In this document: piece by piece, positions 56,460 to 64,000 of the stretch | Layout: each line of letters begins with the position of its first letter | How positions within the stretch are numbered: position 1 is the first letter of the stretch | NCBI RefSeq assembly: GCF_017940815.1 | Contig: NZ_JAGAXX010000028.1 | Span: forward strand, 17,314 to 81,313 | Reading direction: 5' to 3' | DNA: 64,000 nt | Source: Methanobrevibacter sp. | Lineage (GTDB): Archaea > Methanobacteriota > Methanobacteria > Methanobacteriales > Methanobacteriaceae | The notes under the pieces: model-generated | The model's input: the letters and a program-made list of their open reading frames with translations, nothing else | Told to the model about the DNA's origin: nothing | Database searches by the model: none | Program-made: the position numbers and the translations under genes

Positions 56460-58184
56460 TTGAGGATGTGACACGAAGTCACTATTTTTTTAATTTTATT
56501 TTGCTTATTTTTTCTTTAATTTTATATACTATGAAGTACAATCTTTTATTATAGATATTAATATTTATGGTTGTTTTATTCATGGTTTTGAAAGATGATA
56601 ATATTAATCAGAGTATGTTAGTCCGTTGGACTTGCGGAATTTGATTCCTAAAGATCATCCGTGTTATTTTATTAAAAATGTGGTTGATTTAATTGATTGT
56701 TCGAAAGCGAACCAGGAGTTTCGTGGAACTCCTGGTGAATTTGCTTATCCTCGCGAATTATTGCTTAGACTCATTTTAATGAGTGTTTTCGATGGGGGAT
56801 TATCTTCAAGGGAAATTGAGAGAAAAACACGTACGGACATTGCATATATGTATCTTGCAGCAATGGAAAAACCGTCATATAGGACAATAGCAAGATTTAA
56901 AGTCGAATATTCCGATTTAATCGACGAAGCATTCAAAACAACCATTAAAATTGCAAAAGATAATGATTTAATAAAAATCCATCATTTGAGCTTGGACGGA
57001 ACTAAAATCAAAGCAAAAACATCTATTAACAAATTAACAGATGAAAATCAAATCAAAATCATGAAAGAACACCTCCAAAAAAAGTATTGAAAGAGATCAA
57101 CAAGAAGATGAAGAACTTGGAGATGTATCTGAAAATAGTGTTCCAGAATCCTTAACTGACAAAGAAAAATTCAAAGAAATAGTAAAAGAAATAGAAAAAT
57201 CTTCTAAAAATGATAGAAACAAAGATAAACTTCGTTCTTCAAGTTTAAATCTTTTAAAACAGGCTGAAAAAATCCTGAAAAAGTTTTAAAAAAACTCAAT
57301 GAACTCGAAGAAAAAGTAAAAAAGTCACCAAAAGATGTAATTGGTATTAATGACCCTGATGCTCGCTTGATGATGAATAAAAAAGGCAAATCGGAATGGG
57401 ATTACAATGCACAAATCATTGTAGACGAATACAAAGGAATAATACTTTCATCATACGTAACACAAAATCCAACGGACCATTTCGAACTAATTCCATCAAT
57501 AGAACAATTAGAAAGCAATTTAGAAGGAATTTACGATGAAATGCCTTCTAATTTCCAATTCAGTGCTGATAATGGATATTCCACAGATGAAAACACAACC
57601 TATCTCGAAGAAAAAGGACTCGATGGATACATATCCACAAGAAAACTCTCAAGAAAAGAAAAAAAGTATAATCTATGGGATAAACCATTTAAAAAAGACA
57701 ATTTCACTTACGATGCTGAAATTGAAATCTATATCTGCCCTTTGGGCGAAATTTTATATCGAAGAAAAACATACGAATACAAAAACAAACAAAGAATAAG
57801 TTATTGGACTAATGAATGTAAAAACTGCATTATGAAAGAAATCTGCTGCAAGAAAAAGAACTACAGAACAATTCAAGACTGTGGAAAATCTTCAAAGATT
57901 AGAATGCAACGGAAAATGGAAACAGACTGGGCACAAAAAATCTACAAAAAACGATCAAAAACAGCAGAACTACCATTTGCACACATAAAACAAAATATGA
58001 AACTCCATGAATTCACCACAACAGGAATAAAAAACACAAACACAGAATTCAAACTATACACAATCGGACACAATCTAAAAAGAATATACAACGAAATAAA
58101 CAGAAAAAACAACTAAAAATAAGAAAAACTATAAAAAAATCAAAAACACAAAATTCAATTAAAAATTTTGCGTCACATCCTCAA
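56460..58184 (+). mobile_element. IS1182-like insertion sequence, 1,725 bp, decayed
   Basis: Bounded by 13-bp perfect terminal inverted repeats: TTGAGGATGTGAC at 56460-56472 and its complement GTCACATCCTCAA at 58172-58184. It contains one transposase reading frame broken by frameshifts. No clear target-site duplication is visible. It sits between the alaS terminator and the 3' end of the zinc-ribbon gene (7 bases away). Confidence 0.85.
56582..58116 (+). pseudogene. Frameshifted IS1182-family transposase
   Basis: The product is split over reading frames. MVLKDDNINQSMLV begins at 56582, but the frame is lost by an apparent one-base deletion near 56621. The next frame (56626-57090, DLRNLIPKDHPCYFIKNVVDLID...LSLDGTKIKAKTS) carries the DUF772-like N-terminal half and the first catalytic Asp (LDGT). 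It stops after an A-run (57077-57083), where the frame changes to SIERDQQEDEELGDVSEN. It changes back near 57285, giving the C-terminal half (57367-58116) with SADNGYSTDENTTYLEEKG (second Asp), the Cys cluster CKNCIMKEICC and RSKTAELPFAHIKQNMKLHEF (last acidic residue). Three frameshifts make transposition unlikely unless supplied in trans. Confidence 0.85.
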
Positions 58185-58191
58185 CTTGATT

Positions 58192-58908
58192 TTAGGCAAT
58201 GCCATAGCTTGATCTGTCATAATTCAATTTATACATGAATTTATAGTATTCGTGGCTGTTCAATTTGCCGTCATGGTTATCGTCGGAATCCGCAAACATC
58301 CTATTTTGTATATCTTGAGGAGTATGAGCTATATTCATATCACTTAAATACACATAACCATCCCCATTCTTGTCAGTGTATTCAAAACTATTGGAATATT
58401 GATAGGACTCGTAATCCGGTTCAGGTTCTGAAATTGTAACTTCTTTTGTAAGGCTTGTTTCATGATATTCTAAATCTCCATCAAATTCACAAGTGACTTC
58501 GTATGTTCCCGGTAAGAAATCCGTGTTAATTTTTATGTTCCCGTTTGAATTGGTTTTTTCTTCAAATTCATATTTGCCGTCATCGTTTTTAAATGTGACA
58601 TGTATTGTTTTATCTGATAAGCCTTCATCTGTTGTGGATTTTAAGGATATTTTAATGCTATCTTCTGTAGTCAATCCTGAGTCTCCGCTGATGGTAATAT
58701 GAGGTGTTCCTTTAGGATCAATATGTCCACTTATAAATAGAGCACCAATAATGACTATTATTGCTATTACTGCTATTGTTATAAGTTTGGTCCTTTTTAA
58801 ATTATCATTGGATTTTACAGATGGGACATCTACTTTTTCGCCACAATTTGGGCAGAATGCTACATCGTCGTTAAGTTTTTTTCCACATTCGGGACAGAAT
58901 TTAGTCAT
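58192..58908 (-). CDS. Zinc-ribbon, single-TM, Ig-like and EF-hand-like surface protein
   Basis: 238 residues in four parts: a double zinc-ribbon at the N terminus (FCPECGKKLNDDVAFCPNCGEKV, residues 4-26), a transmembrane helix (LITIAVIAIIVIIGALFISG, ~42-61), an Ig-like domain (~70-160, TTDEGLSDKTIHVTFKNDDGKYEFEEKTNSNGNIKINTDFLPGTYEVTCEFDGD), and two EF-hand-like calcium loops (DKNGDGYVYLSD and DSDDNHDGKLNSHEYY, ~180-225). The ribbon would be cytoplasmic and the rest outside. The function is unknown. The stop is 7 bases from the insertion sequence end, so the gene is intact but its native 3' flank may have been displaced. Confidence 0.75.
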   Translation of the reverse strand: MTKFCPECGKKLNDDVAFCPNCGEKVDVPSVKSNDNLKRTKLITIAVIAIIVIIGALFISGHIDPKGTPHITISGDSGLTTEDSIKISLKSTTDEGLSDKTIHVTFKNDDGKYEFEEKTNSNGNIKINTDFLPGTYEVTCEFDGDLEYHETSLTKEVTISEPEPDYESYQYSNSFEYTDKNGDGYVYLSDMNIAHTPQDIQNRMFADSDDNHDGKLNSHEYYKFMYKLNYDRSSYGIA

Positions 58909-59120
58909 ATTAAGAGTTTTGTAGTTAGTGTTATTTTATGGTTTTGAATAATCTAGAAAGATTATGTGATTTTTGCGGTGTTATTTTGTATATTTTAAAA
59001 TTGATTAATTTTATTAGTGATGAATTTTAAAGATTATAGTTGCTGTTATATTTTAAAAAACTAGTATAGAAGGGATTGCTATTTTTTTCAGCGTGTACTA
59101 AAATTTAGAGAGTTGTTTAA

Positions 59121-60275
59121 ATGAATTATGATTTAATTATTGCCAGATATGGCGAAATAGGGGTTAAAAGCCCTAAGATAAGGGCACGTTTTGAAAGAAA
59201 GCTAGTTAAAAATATTAAGGCTACTTTTGAATGCGATGTGGACAGAAATCAGGGAAGAATATACATTCATCCTAAGGATTTCGACGAAGGAATAGAGAAA
59301 TTGAACAGGGTGTTTGGTGTAGTGTCATACTCTCCTGCAACCTCAACAGATACAAGCTATGAGGACATTGACAGTACCTTGACTGAGTATGTTGAAGAAT
59401 TGATTAAGGAAGGTTTGATTGATGAGAACACTAAGTTTGCAATCAAGTGCCGTCGTGTTGGAAAACATGATTTCACTTCACAGGAAATGGCAGCACATTG
59501 TGGTGGTGTCGTAAGGAATGTGGTGTTGGCGCCTGTTGACTTGACAAACCCTGACCTGACAATTTTCGTTGAGGTCCGTGAGGAAAAGACATTCATTTTC
59601 CATGAAAAGATAAAAGGTCCTGGAGGATTGCCTTTAGGAACACAAGGAAAAGTCATTGTTCTTTTATCAAGTGGTATAGACTCCCCTGTTGCAGCATACC
59701 TGATGATGAAAAGGGGATGTGAAGTTGTTGCGCTTCACTGTAATAACGATCCGTTTTCAGGTCCTAAAGTCACTGAAAACTTCAATAAGTTGGTTGACCA
59801 GCTTAATATCTATGCAAGTGGAAATCCTATCCAAAGGCGCGTGATTGACTATGGTGAATACCTGCAGACTGCAAAAACCAAGGCTCCAGAAAGGATGACT
59901 TGTGTATTGTGTAAATCTGGAATGTATCGCATAGCTGAAAAGTTGGCTGTCAAATTGGGTGCTGATGCAATCGTTGACGGAAGCAGTGTCGGTCAGGTGG
60001 CTTCACAGACATTGTCAAACATCCTGGCGACCCGTTACGGTGTGGACATGCCGATTTTGTCTCCATTGATTGGTCTTGACAAGGAGGAAATCACTGCCAT
60101 TGCAAAGGACATTGGAACTTTTGACATATCTAAAATCGATGATGGCGGATGCAGTGCAGTTCCAAGATATCCTGAAACACATGCGGACTTGCAACGCGTG
60201 AAAGAGGCTTGTGAGGAAATGGATCAGGATGCCGAAATCGAAAAGGCATTTGAAAATATTAGAAAACTTGAATAA
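59121..60275 (+). CDS. thiI: tRNA 4-thiouridine synthase ThiI
   Basis: 384 residues: N-terminal ferredoxin-like and THUMP domains (IARYGEIGVKSPKIRARFERKL; RRVGKHDFTSQEMAAHCGGVV) and a PP-loop ATPase (VLLSSGIDSPVAAYLMMKRGCEV). No rhodanese domain follows, as in archaeal ThiI. The catalytic Cys is within the C-terminal domain (MTCVLCKSGMYRIAEKLA and GGCSAVPRYP). It thiolates U8 of tRNA and may supply sulfur for thiamine. A tRNA-Gln gene follows. The 58909-59120 upstream spacer is AT-rich without clear features. Confidence 0.95.
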   Translation: MNYDLIIARYGEIGVKSPKIRARFERKLVKNIKATFECDVDRNQGRIYIHPKDFDEGIEKLNRVFGVVSYSPATSTDTSYEDIDSTLTEYVEELIKEGLIDENTKFAIKCRRVGKHDFTSQEMAAHCGGVVRNVVLAPVDLTNPDLTIFVEVREEKTFIFHEKIKGPGGLPLGTQGKVIVLLSSGIDSPVAAYLMMKRGCEVVALHCNNDPFSGPKVTENFNKLVDQLNIYASGNPIQRRVIDYGEYLQTAKTKAPERMTCVLCKSGMYRIAEKLAVKLGADAIVDGSSVGQVASQTLSNILATRYGVDMPILSPLIGLDKEEITAIAKDIGTFDISKIDDGGCSAVPRYPETHADLQRVKEACEEMDQDAEIEKAFENIRKLE

Positions 60276-60296
60276 GTTTTCTATTTAACTTTTTTT
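60259..60296 (+). terminator. Terminator after thiI
   Basis: TAGAAAACTT, loop GAAT, AAGTTTTCTA, then a run of eight T. The stop codon is at the loop. Confidence 0.75.
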
Positions 60297-60340
60297 TAGA
60301 ATTTAATTTTATATATTATGTTCGATAAAAATAATCTTTT

Positions 60341-60412
60341 AGTCCCGTAGGGTAGCGGCAATCCTTTTGGGCCCTGGACCCAAAGACAGCGGTTCGACTC
60401 CGCTCGGGACTA
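60341..60412 (+). tRNA. tRNA-Gln (CUG)
   Basis: Cloverleaf: acceptor AGTCCCG/CGGGACT, anticodon stem TTGGG/CCCAA (60367-60371/60379-60383), loop CCCTGGA with anticodon CTG at 60374-60376, and T arm AGCGG-TTCGACT-CCGCT. Position 33 reads C instead of the near-universal U. CCA is not encoded. TATA-like TTTTATATATTA at 60307-60318 fits a promoter. The acceptor sequence matches archaeal tRNA-Gln. Confidence 0.88.
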
Positions 60413-60562
60413 CTAAATTAACTTATTTTTCAAACTAATTATTTGATTGGAAATGGAAACTTAACTTCTTACGGGCTCCATGATAACAATAATTAAATAC
60501 TATTCTTGTCAAAAATAATAAATGTCTAGTAAATAATTAATTTACTAATCGAGGTATTTAAA

Positions 60563-61660
60563 ATGAAAACTACAGTTAGTGTAATTAAAGCTGATATCGG
60601 AAGTGTGTCTGGACACTGTGTCGCACACCCAGATTTAATGGAAATTTGTGATGAAGTTTTAGCTGACGCTTTAGAAGCAGGCATCATCAAAGATTACTAT
60701 GTTTCCCGTTGTGGAGACGACATAGATTTAATCATGACCCACGACAAAGGGGTAGAAAACGAAGAAGTACACAAAACTGCATACGATGCATTCATGAAAG
60801 CTACCGAAAGAGCACGTGAATTAAAATTATACGGTGCAGGTCAAGACTTATTGTCTGACACTTTCTCAGGAAACATCAAAGGTATGGGTCCTGGTGTAGC
60901 AGAAATGGAATTCGAAGAAAGACCATCCGACCCAGTGCTCGTATTCTGCTGTGACAAAACTGAACCTGGTGCATTCAACTTACCAGTATTCAGAATGTTT
61001 GCAGACCCATTCAACACTGCAGGATTAGTTATCGACCCATCATTACACGATGGATTCAAATTTGAAGTATTCGATGTAATCGAACACAGAAAAGTTATCT
61101 TAAACTGTCCTGAAGAAATGTACGACTTACTCGCATTAATCGGTTCCACCGGAAGATACGTAATCAAAAGAGTATGGAAGAAAAACGGTGAAATCGCAGC
61201 TGCAATAAGTACCGAAAGATTAAACTTAATGGCTGGAGAATACGTTGGTAAAGACGACCCAGTATGTATCGTAAGAGCACAATCTGGTTTCCCTGCTAAC
61301 GGTGAATGTGTAGATCCATTTGCATTCCCACACATGGTAAGTGGATGGATGAGAGGATCCCACAACGGTCCAATGATGCCAGTATCTGAAATGGAAGCAA
61401 ACCCAATCAGATTCGACGGACCACCTAGAGTAGTAGGATTAGGTTTCCAAGTAGCTAACGGTGAATTAATCGGACCAGTCGACTTATTTGACGACCCTGC
61501 ATTCGACCCTACCCGTGAACAAGCTGCTAAAATCGCAACTTACATCAGAAGACACGGTCCATTCGAACCTCACAGATTACCTGCTGAAGAAATGGAATAC
61601 ACTTCATTACCTGGTGTAATGGAAAAATTAGAATCCAGATTCGAAGATATGGATGATTAA
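60563..61660 (+). CDS. fbp: Fructose-1,6-bisphosphate aldolase/phosphatase (FBPase class V)
   Basis: 365 residues of the bifunctional gluconeogenic enzyme: it condenses triose phosphates and dephosphorylates the product to fructose-6-P. The N terminus KTTVSVIKADIGSVSGHCVAHPDL with metal ligands at His and Asp, CGDDIDLIMTHDKG, the block SGNIKGMGPGVAEMEFEERPSDPVLVF, and GWMRGSHNGPMMPVS are typical. GAGGT precedes the ATG. It stands alone with its own terminator, and strong codon bias suggests high expression. Confidence 0.96.
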   Translation: MKTTVSVIKADIGSVSGHCVAHPDLMEICDEVLADALEAGIIKDYYVSRCGDDIDLIMTHDKGVENEEVHKTAYDAFMKATERARELKLYGAGQDLLSDTFSGNIKGMGPGVAEMEFEERPSDPVLVFCCDKTEPGAFNLPVFRMFADPFNTAGLVIDPSLHDGFKFEVFDVIEHRKVILNCPEEMYDLLALIGSTGRYVIKRVWKKNGEIAAAISTERLNLMAGEYVGKDDPVCIVRAQSGFPANGECVDPFAFPHMVSGWMRGSHNGPMMPVSEMEANPIRFDGPPRVVGLGFQVANGELIGPVDLFDDPAFDPTREQAAKIATYIRRHGPFEPHRLPAEEMEYTSLPGVMEKLESRFEDMDD

Positions 61661-61665
61661 ATTTA

Positions 61666-61696
61666 AAGAGATTAATCAATCTCTTCTTTTTTTTTT
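61666..61696 (+). terminator. Terminator after fbp
   Basis: AAGAGATT (61666-61673), loop AATC, AATCTCTT (61678-61685), then a long T-run. Confidence 0.8.
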
Positions 61697-61712
61697 TACT
61701 TTTTTTTTAAAA

Positions 61713-61952
61713 TTAGATTTTATGAGCAGTTATTATTGTAAAACTGCTTGAATTGATTGTTATTCTGCAGTTGTCAACTTCAACATAGTAATTTTTACCT
61801 TCTTTTGAAACTGTTGAATCTTTCTTTTGTAATTTGGAAATGCAGTAACTGACCGGTTCTTCAGTAATTCCAAGATTTTTTTGTATCCTTCCAATGCCCA
61901 TTTCAGTTGTGTGGATCTTGTCAATGTTTTCTAAAAGTGTTTTTTTATGCAT
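61713..61952 (-). CDS. DUF3781-family protein
   Basis: 79 residues, MHKKTLLENIDKIHTTEMGIGRIQKNLGITEE...SKEGKNYYVEVDNCRITINSSSFTIITAHK, a good match to the small uncharacterised DUF3781 family found in anaerobes. The ATG at 61952 has GAGG 8 bases upstream; an in-frame start at 61982 would add 10 residues. No function is known. It is divergent from the ABC permease gene. Confidence 0.75.
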   Translation of the reverse strand: MHKKTLLENIDKIHTTEMGIGRIQKNLGITEEPVSYCISKLQKKDSTVSKEGKNYYVEVDNCRITINSSSFTIITAHKI

Positions 61953-61995
61953 CTTAATGCCTCTTTTTTGCATCTCAATCAATGCAATAATCAGT

Positions 61996-62004
61996 TATTT
62001 ATAT
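61996..62004 (+). promoter_or_regulatory. TATA box of the ABC transporter operon (leaderless)
   Basis: ATTTATATG lies with its centre about 26 bases before the ATG at 62026, so transcription would start at the ATG. Confidence 0.5.
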
Positions 62005-62025
62005 GTTAGTACCCTATTAATTAAT

Positions 62026-63135
62026 ATGTCATTTTTAAAGTTCATTATTAAAAATCCATTCAGGAGAAAGACCAGTGCAATACTGTCCATTGTAGGGATT
62101 GCAATCGGCATTGTTGTAATCGTGGCTCTTGGTGGAATCACAGAGGGTCTGGTCGATACCTTCGAAGATACAATCCATGCGGGAGGTGCCGATTTCCAGA
62201 TTTCAGGAAAGGAAACCGGGGATTCTGCATATGGAACAAATACAATCGACGCATCATGGACGGATAAGATAGCTAATGTCACAGGGGTCCAGGAGGCCTA
62301 TCCGATTTATGTCGTTCTGACATCGGTTGGCGACGACTACATGAATACGCTGATAGGAATTGATCCTGCAGGAACAACCATGGCAGACATTTCCATCAAG
62401 GAAGGAAGGATATTCGAGGACAATGCCGATGAGGTCATCATGGGAGAGATTTACGCAGACGACAACAACTATTCAGTTGGCGACACCATCGAGGTCAACC
62501 GTGAAGACTTTGAGATAGTCGGAATATACGAAACAGGAGACTCAAGCATGGCCGGAGGAGTGTTCACATCCATTTCCAGAGTTGGGGAGCTTATGGATGA
62601 TGAGGATTCCATTTCAAACATCTACGTCAAGGTCGAGAAGGGTGTCGACGCTCAGGAAGTTGCCGACAGGATTGATGCAAAATACGGAGACAACATCACA
62701 ACAATCACTTCTGTCATGGAGATGGAGCAGATGGCGGACATGCTCAACATGCTTCAGGCATCAACATGGGCGATTTCACTTCTGGCCATTGTGGTTGGTG
62801 GATTGGGCATTATCAATACCATGCTGATGAGCGTGTTTGAAAGAACCCGTGAAATTGGAGTCTTGAAGGCTGTTGGATGGTCAAATAGGAAAATCATTAC
62901 AATGATAGTGGGCGAATCATTAGTTATCACTATAGTTTCAGCAATTATTGGGGCAATTGTCGGTGTTGCGCTTTGTATGGTTCTTGGCCCTCAAATAGGT
63001 TTCACTCCACTGTTCACTCCTAAGATATTCATCCAGGCATTCCTAATTGCAATAGTTGTAGGTATTGTGGGTGGAATATATCCTGCTCTTAAGGCGGTCA
63101 GGCTTCCTCCAACAGAGGCATTGAGGTACGAGTGA
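62026..63135 (+). CDS. MacB/FtsX-type ABC transporter permease
   Basis: About 369 residues with the MacB topology: a first transmembrane helix (TSAILSIVGIAIGIVVIVALGG), a large extracytoplasmic MacB_PCD domain (~residues 45-240), then three C-terminal helices (ISLLAIVVGGLGIINTMLMSVFERTREIGVLKAVGWSNRKI...VVGIVGGIYPALKAVRLPPTEALRYE) typical of FtsX domains. The start at 62026 (MSFLKF) is preferred: reading further upstream would enter the divergent DUF3781 gene, and a TATA box lies 26 bases upstream. It forms an exporter with the next gene's product; the substrate is unknown. Confidence 0.9.
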   Translation: MSFLKFIIKNPFRRKTSAILSIVGIAIGIVVIVALGGITEGLVDTFEDTIHAGGADFQISGKETGDSAYGTNTIDASWTDKIANVTGVQEAYPIYVVLTSVGDDYMNTLIGIDPAGTTMADISIKEGRIFEDNADEVIMGEIYADDNNYSVGDTIEVNREDFEIVGIYETGDSSMAGGVFTSISRVGELMDDEDSISNIYVKVEKGVDAQEVADRIDAKYGDNITTITSVMEMEQMADMLNMLQASTWAISLLAIVVGGLGIINTMLMSVFERTREIGVLKAVGWSNRKIITMIVGESLVITIVSAIIGAIVGVALCMVLGPQIGFTPLFTPKIFIQAFLIAIVVGIVGGIYPALKAVRLPPTEALRYE

Positions 63136-63144
63136 GGTTTTACT

Positions 63145-63843
63145 ATGAATATTGTAGAAATTAAAGATTTGTATAAGAGCTATGAGGACGGGAAAATCAA
63201 GGCGCTGAACGGCGTGAACCTCACAATTGCAGATGGGGAATTCGTATCCATCATCGGACCGTCAGGGTCCGGTAAGTCAACATTGTTGAACATGCTTGGT
63301 GCATTGGATGTTCCGGATTCAGGAAGAATTAGTGTTGCAGATGAGGACTTGGCTTCCTCAAAAAGGCTGAATGAGTTCAGGGCTCAAAAGATTGGCTTCA
63401 TTTTTCAGCTTCACAACCTGATTCCAAATATTTCCGTTGCCGAAAACATAGAGATTCCGATGTACACTCAAAAGATGTCATCAAAGGATATGAGGGCAAA
63501 GGCATTGAAGCTGCTTGATGATGTTGGTCTCAAGGACAAGGCGGACATATTGCCGAACAAGCTGTCAGGTGGTGAACGTCAAAGGGTTGCAATTGCCCGA
63601 GCCCTTGCAAATGATCCATCAATAATATTGGCAGATGAACCAACAGGATCACTAGATTCCAAGACAAGTAGTAAAATCCTTAAGCAACTAATCGATTTGC
63701 ACGAAGATAAAAATGTAACATTGATTATTGTAACTCATGATATGGATGTAGCTAAACTTGCAGATAGAGTTATCGAAGTTTTGGATGGCGAAATCATTTC
63801 AGCCGGTGATGACTCATTGATCAACAGTAAAATTGACGTTTAA
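63145..63843 (+). CDS. ABC transporter ATP-binding protein (MacB/LolD type)
   Basis: 232 residues. Walker A GPSGSGKST (near residue 38), Q-loop FIFQLHNLIPN, signature LSGGERQRVAIARALANDP, Walker B IILADEPTGSLD and H-loop VTHD are all present. The GSLDSKTS sequence after Walker B is typical of the LolD/MacB group. It begins 9 bases after the permease stop and forms the motor of that transporter. The window ends 157 bases later in T-rich sequence with no further gene visible. Confidence 0.95.
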   Translation: MNIVEIKDLYKSYEDGKIKALNGVNLTIADGEFVSIIGPSGSGKSTLLNMLGALDVPDSGRISVADEDLASSKRLNEFRAQKIGFIFQLHNLIPNISVAENIEIPMYTQKMSSKDMRAKALKLLDDVGLKDKADILPNKLSGGERQRVAIARALANDPSIILADEPTGSLDSKTSSKILKQLIDLHEDKNVTLIIVTHDMDVAKLADRVIEVLDGEIISAGDDSLINSKIDV

Positions 63844-64000
63844 ATTTCAATTTTACATCTTCTTTTTTTTGAGTCTGTAAAATTTCATAGGCTTCTTTCA
63901 AATTTTATTTTTTTACACTTGAAATTTCACTTCGATGAAAATTCGTTCTAATTTTTCTTTAATTTCAAAATAAACAATTAAAAAATAGTAAATTACTTAA

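Noticed and set aside
56458..56475. Target-site duplication around the insertion sequence
   Set aside because: Flanking bases (AAAAC on the left, CTTGA on the right) share no clear direct repeat, so none is claimed.
61894..62025. A 44-residue N-terminal extension of the ABC permease, hydrophobic enough to look like a TM segment
   Set aside because: It overlaps the start of the divergent DUF3781 gene and includes the TATA box. The ATG at 62026 gives the normal MacB N terminus.

Overview
The window is AT-rich archaeal chromosome, most likely from a gut or rumen Methanobrevibacter or a close member of the Methanobacteriaceae. Evidence for this is a methanogenesis marker 8 protein, archaeal TFE, pelota, a Cdc48/VAT ATPase, archaeal-type ribosomal proteins L11, L1, L10 and L12, bifunctional FBP aldolase/phosphatase, archaeosine synthase, FtsZ, MraY-like and MurG-like proteins of the pseudomurein wall, and a giant adhesin-like surface protein of the kind common in this genus. 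Apart from one decayed insertion sequence, it looks like ordinary chromosome.

Region by region. Positions 1-16161 hold one enormous secreted protein of about 5,300 residues: a signal peptide, thousands of residues of beta-helix repeats, about 25 or more Ig-like domains that include a six-copy three-domain super-repeat, and a lysine-rich C-terminal domain. Two hairpin/T-tract terminators follow it. Positions 16458-19042 carry apgM and a glmM-like phosphohexomutase. A DUF4012-like membrane-anchored protein and a 55-residue rubredoxin lie on the minus strand (19135-20173). A plus-strand operon (20332-25062) follows: GlmU-like enzyme, gamma carbonic anhydrase-like protein, hisC, a radical-SAM activase and an ASCH-TPR protein. 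The minus strand then holds a second phosphohexomutase, an OB-fold membrane protein, DNA ligase and thiC (25220-30169). Marker 8 and a DnaQ-like exonuclease lead to an unusual triple-hairpin spacer (31818-31962), then Cdc48/VAT and tyrA on the minus strand.

From 35876 come pelota, an MraY-like transferase and a MurG-like transferase, then a flavin disulfide reductase, hypC, an ACT regulator, tRNA-Ile and a DUF59 protein. A tightly packed tfe - HD - arcS operon (41825-43750) is followed by a DegT aminotransferase and a UDP-sugar 4,6-dehydratase, a CofE-like protein, a pyruvate-kinase C-domain protein and ftsZ. Positions 50026-53560 are the secE - nusG - L11 - L1 - L10 - L12 cluster. Inside the L1 gene lies a sequence matching the known L1 autoregulatory mRNA site. 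alaS, a frameshifted IS1182-like element with 13-bp terminal inverted repeats, a zinc-ribbon/TM/Ig/EF-hand-like protein, thiI, tRNA-Gln, fbp, a DUF3781 protein and a MacB-type ABC permease/ATPase pair complete the window.

How the genes work together. A visible theme is the cell envelope. GlmM-like and GlmU-like enzymes would make UDP-GlcNAc. The dehydratase/aminotransferase pair would convert it to an amino-deoxy sugar. The MraY-like/MurG-like pair would use nucleotide sugars on lipid carriers for pseudomurein. The giant adhesin is rich in N-x-S/T sequons and would be a sink for N-glycans. The rest is mainly housekeeping translation, tRNA modification, transcription and central metabolism.
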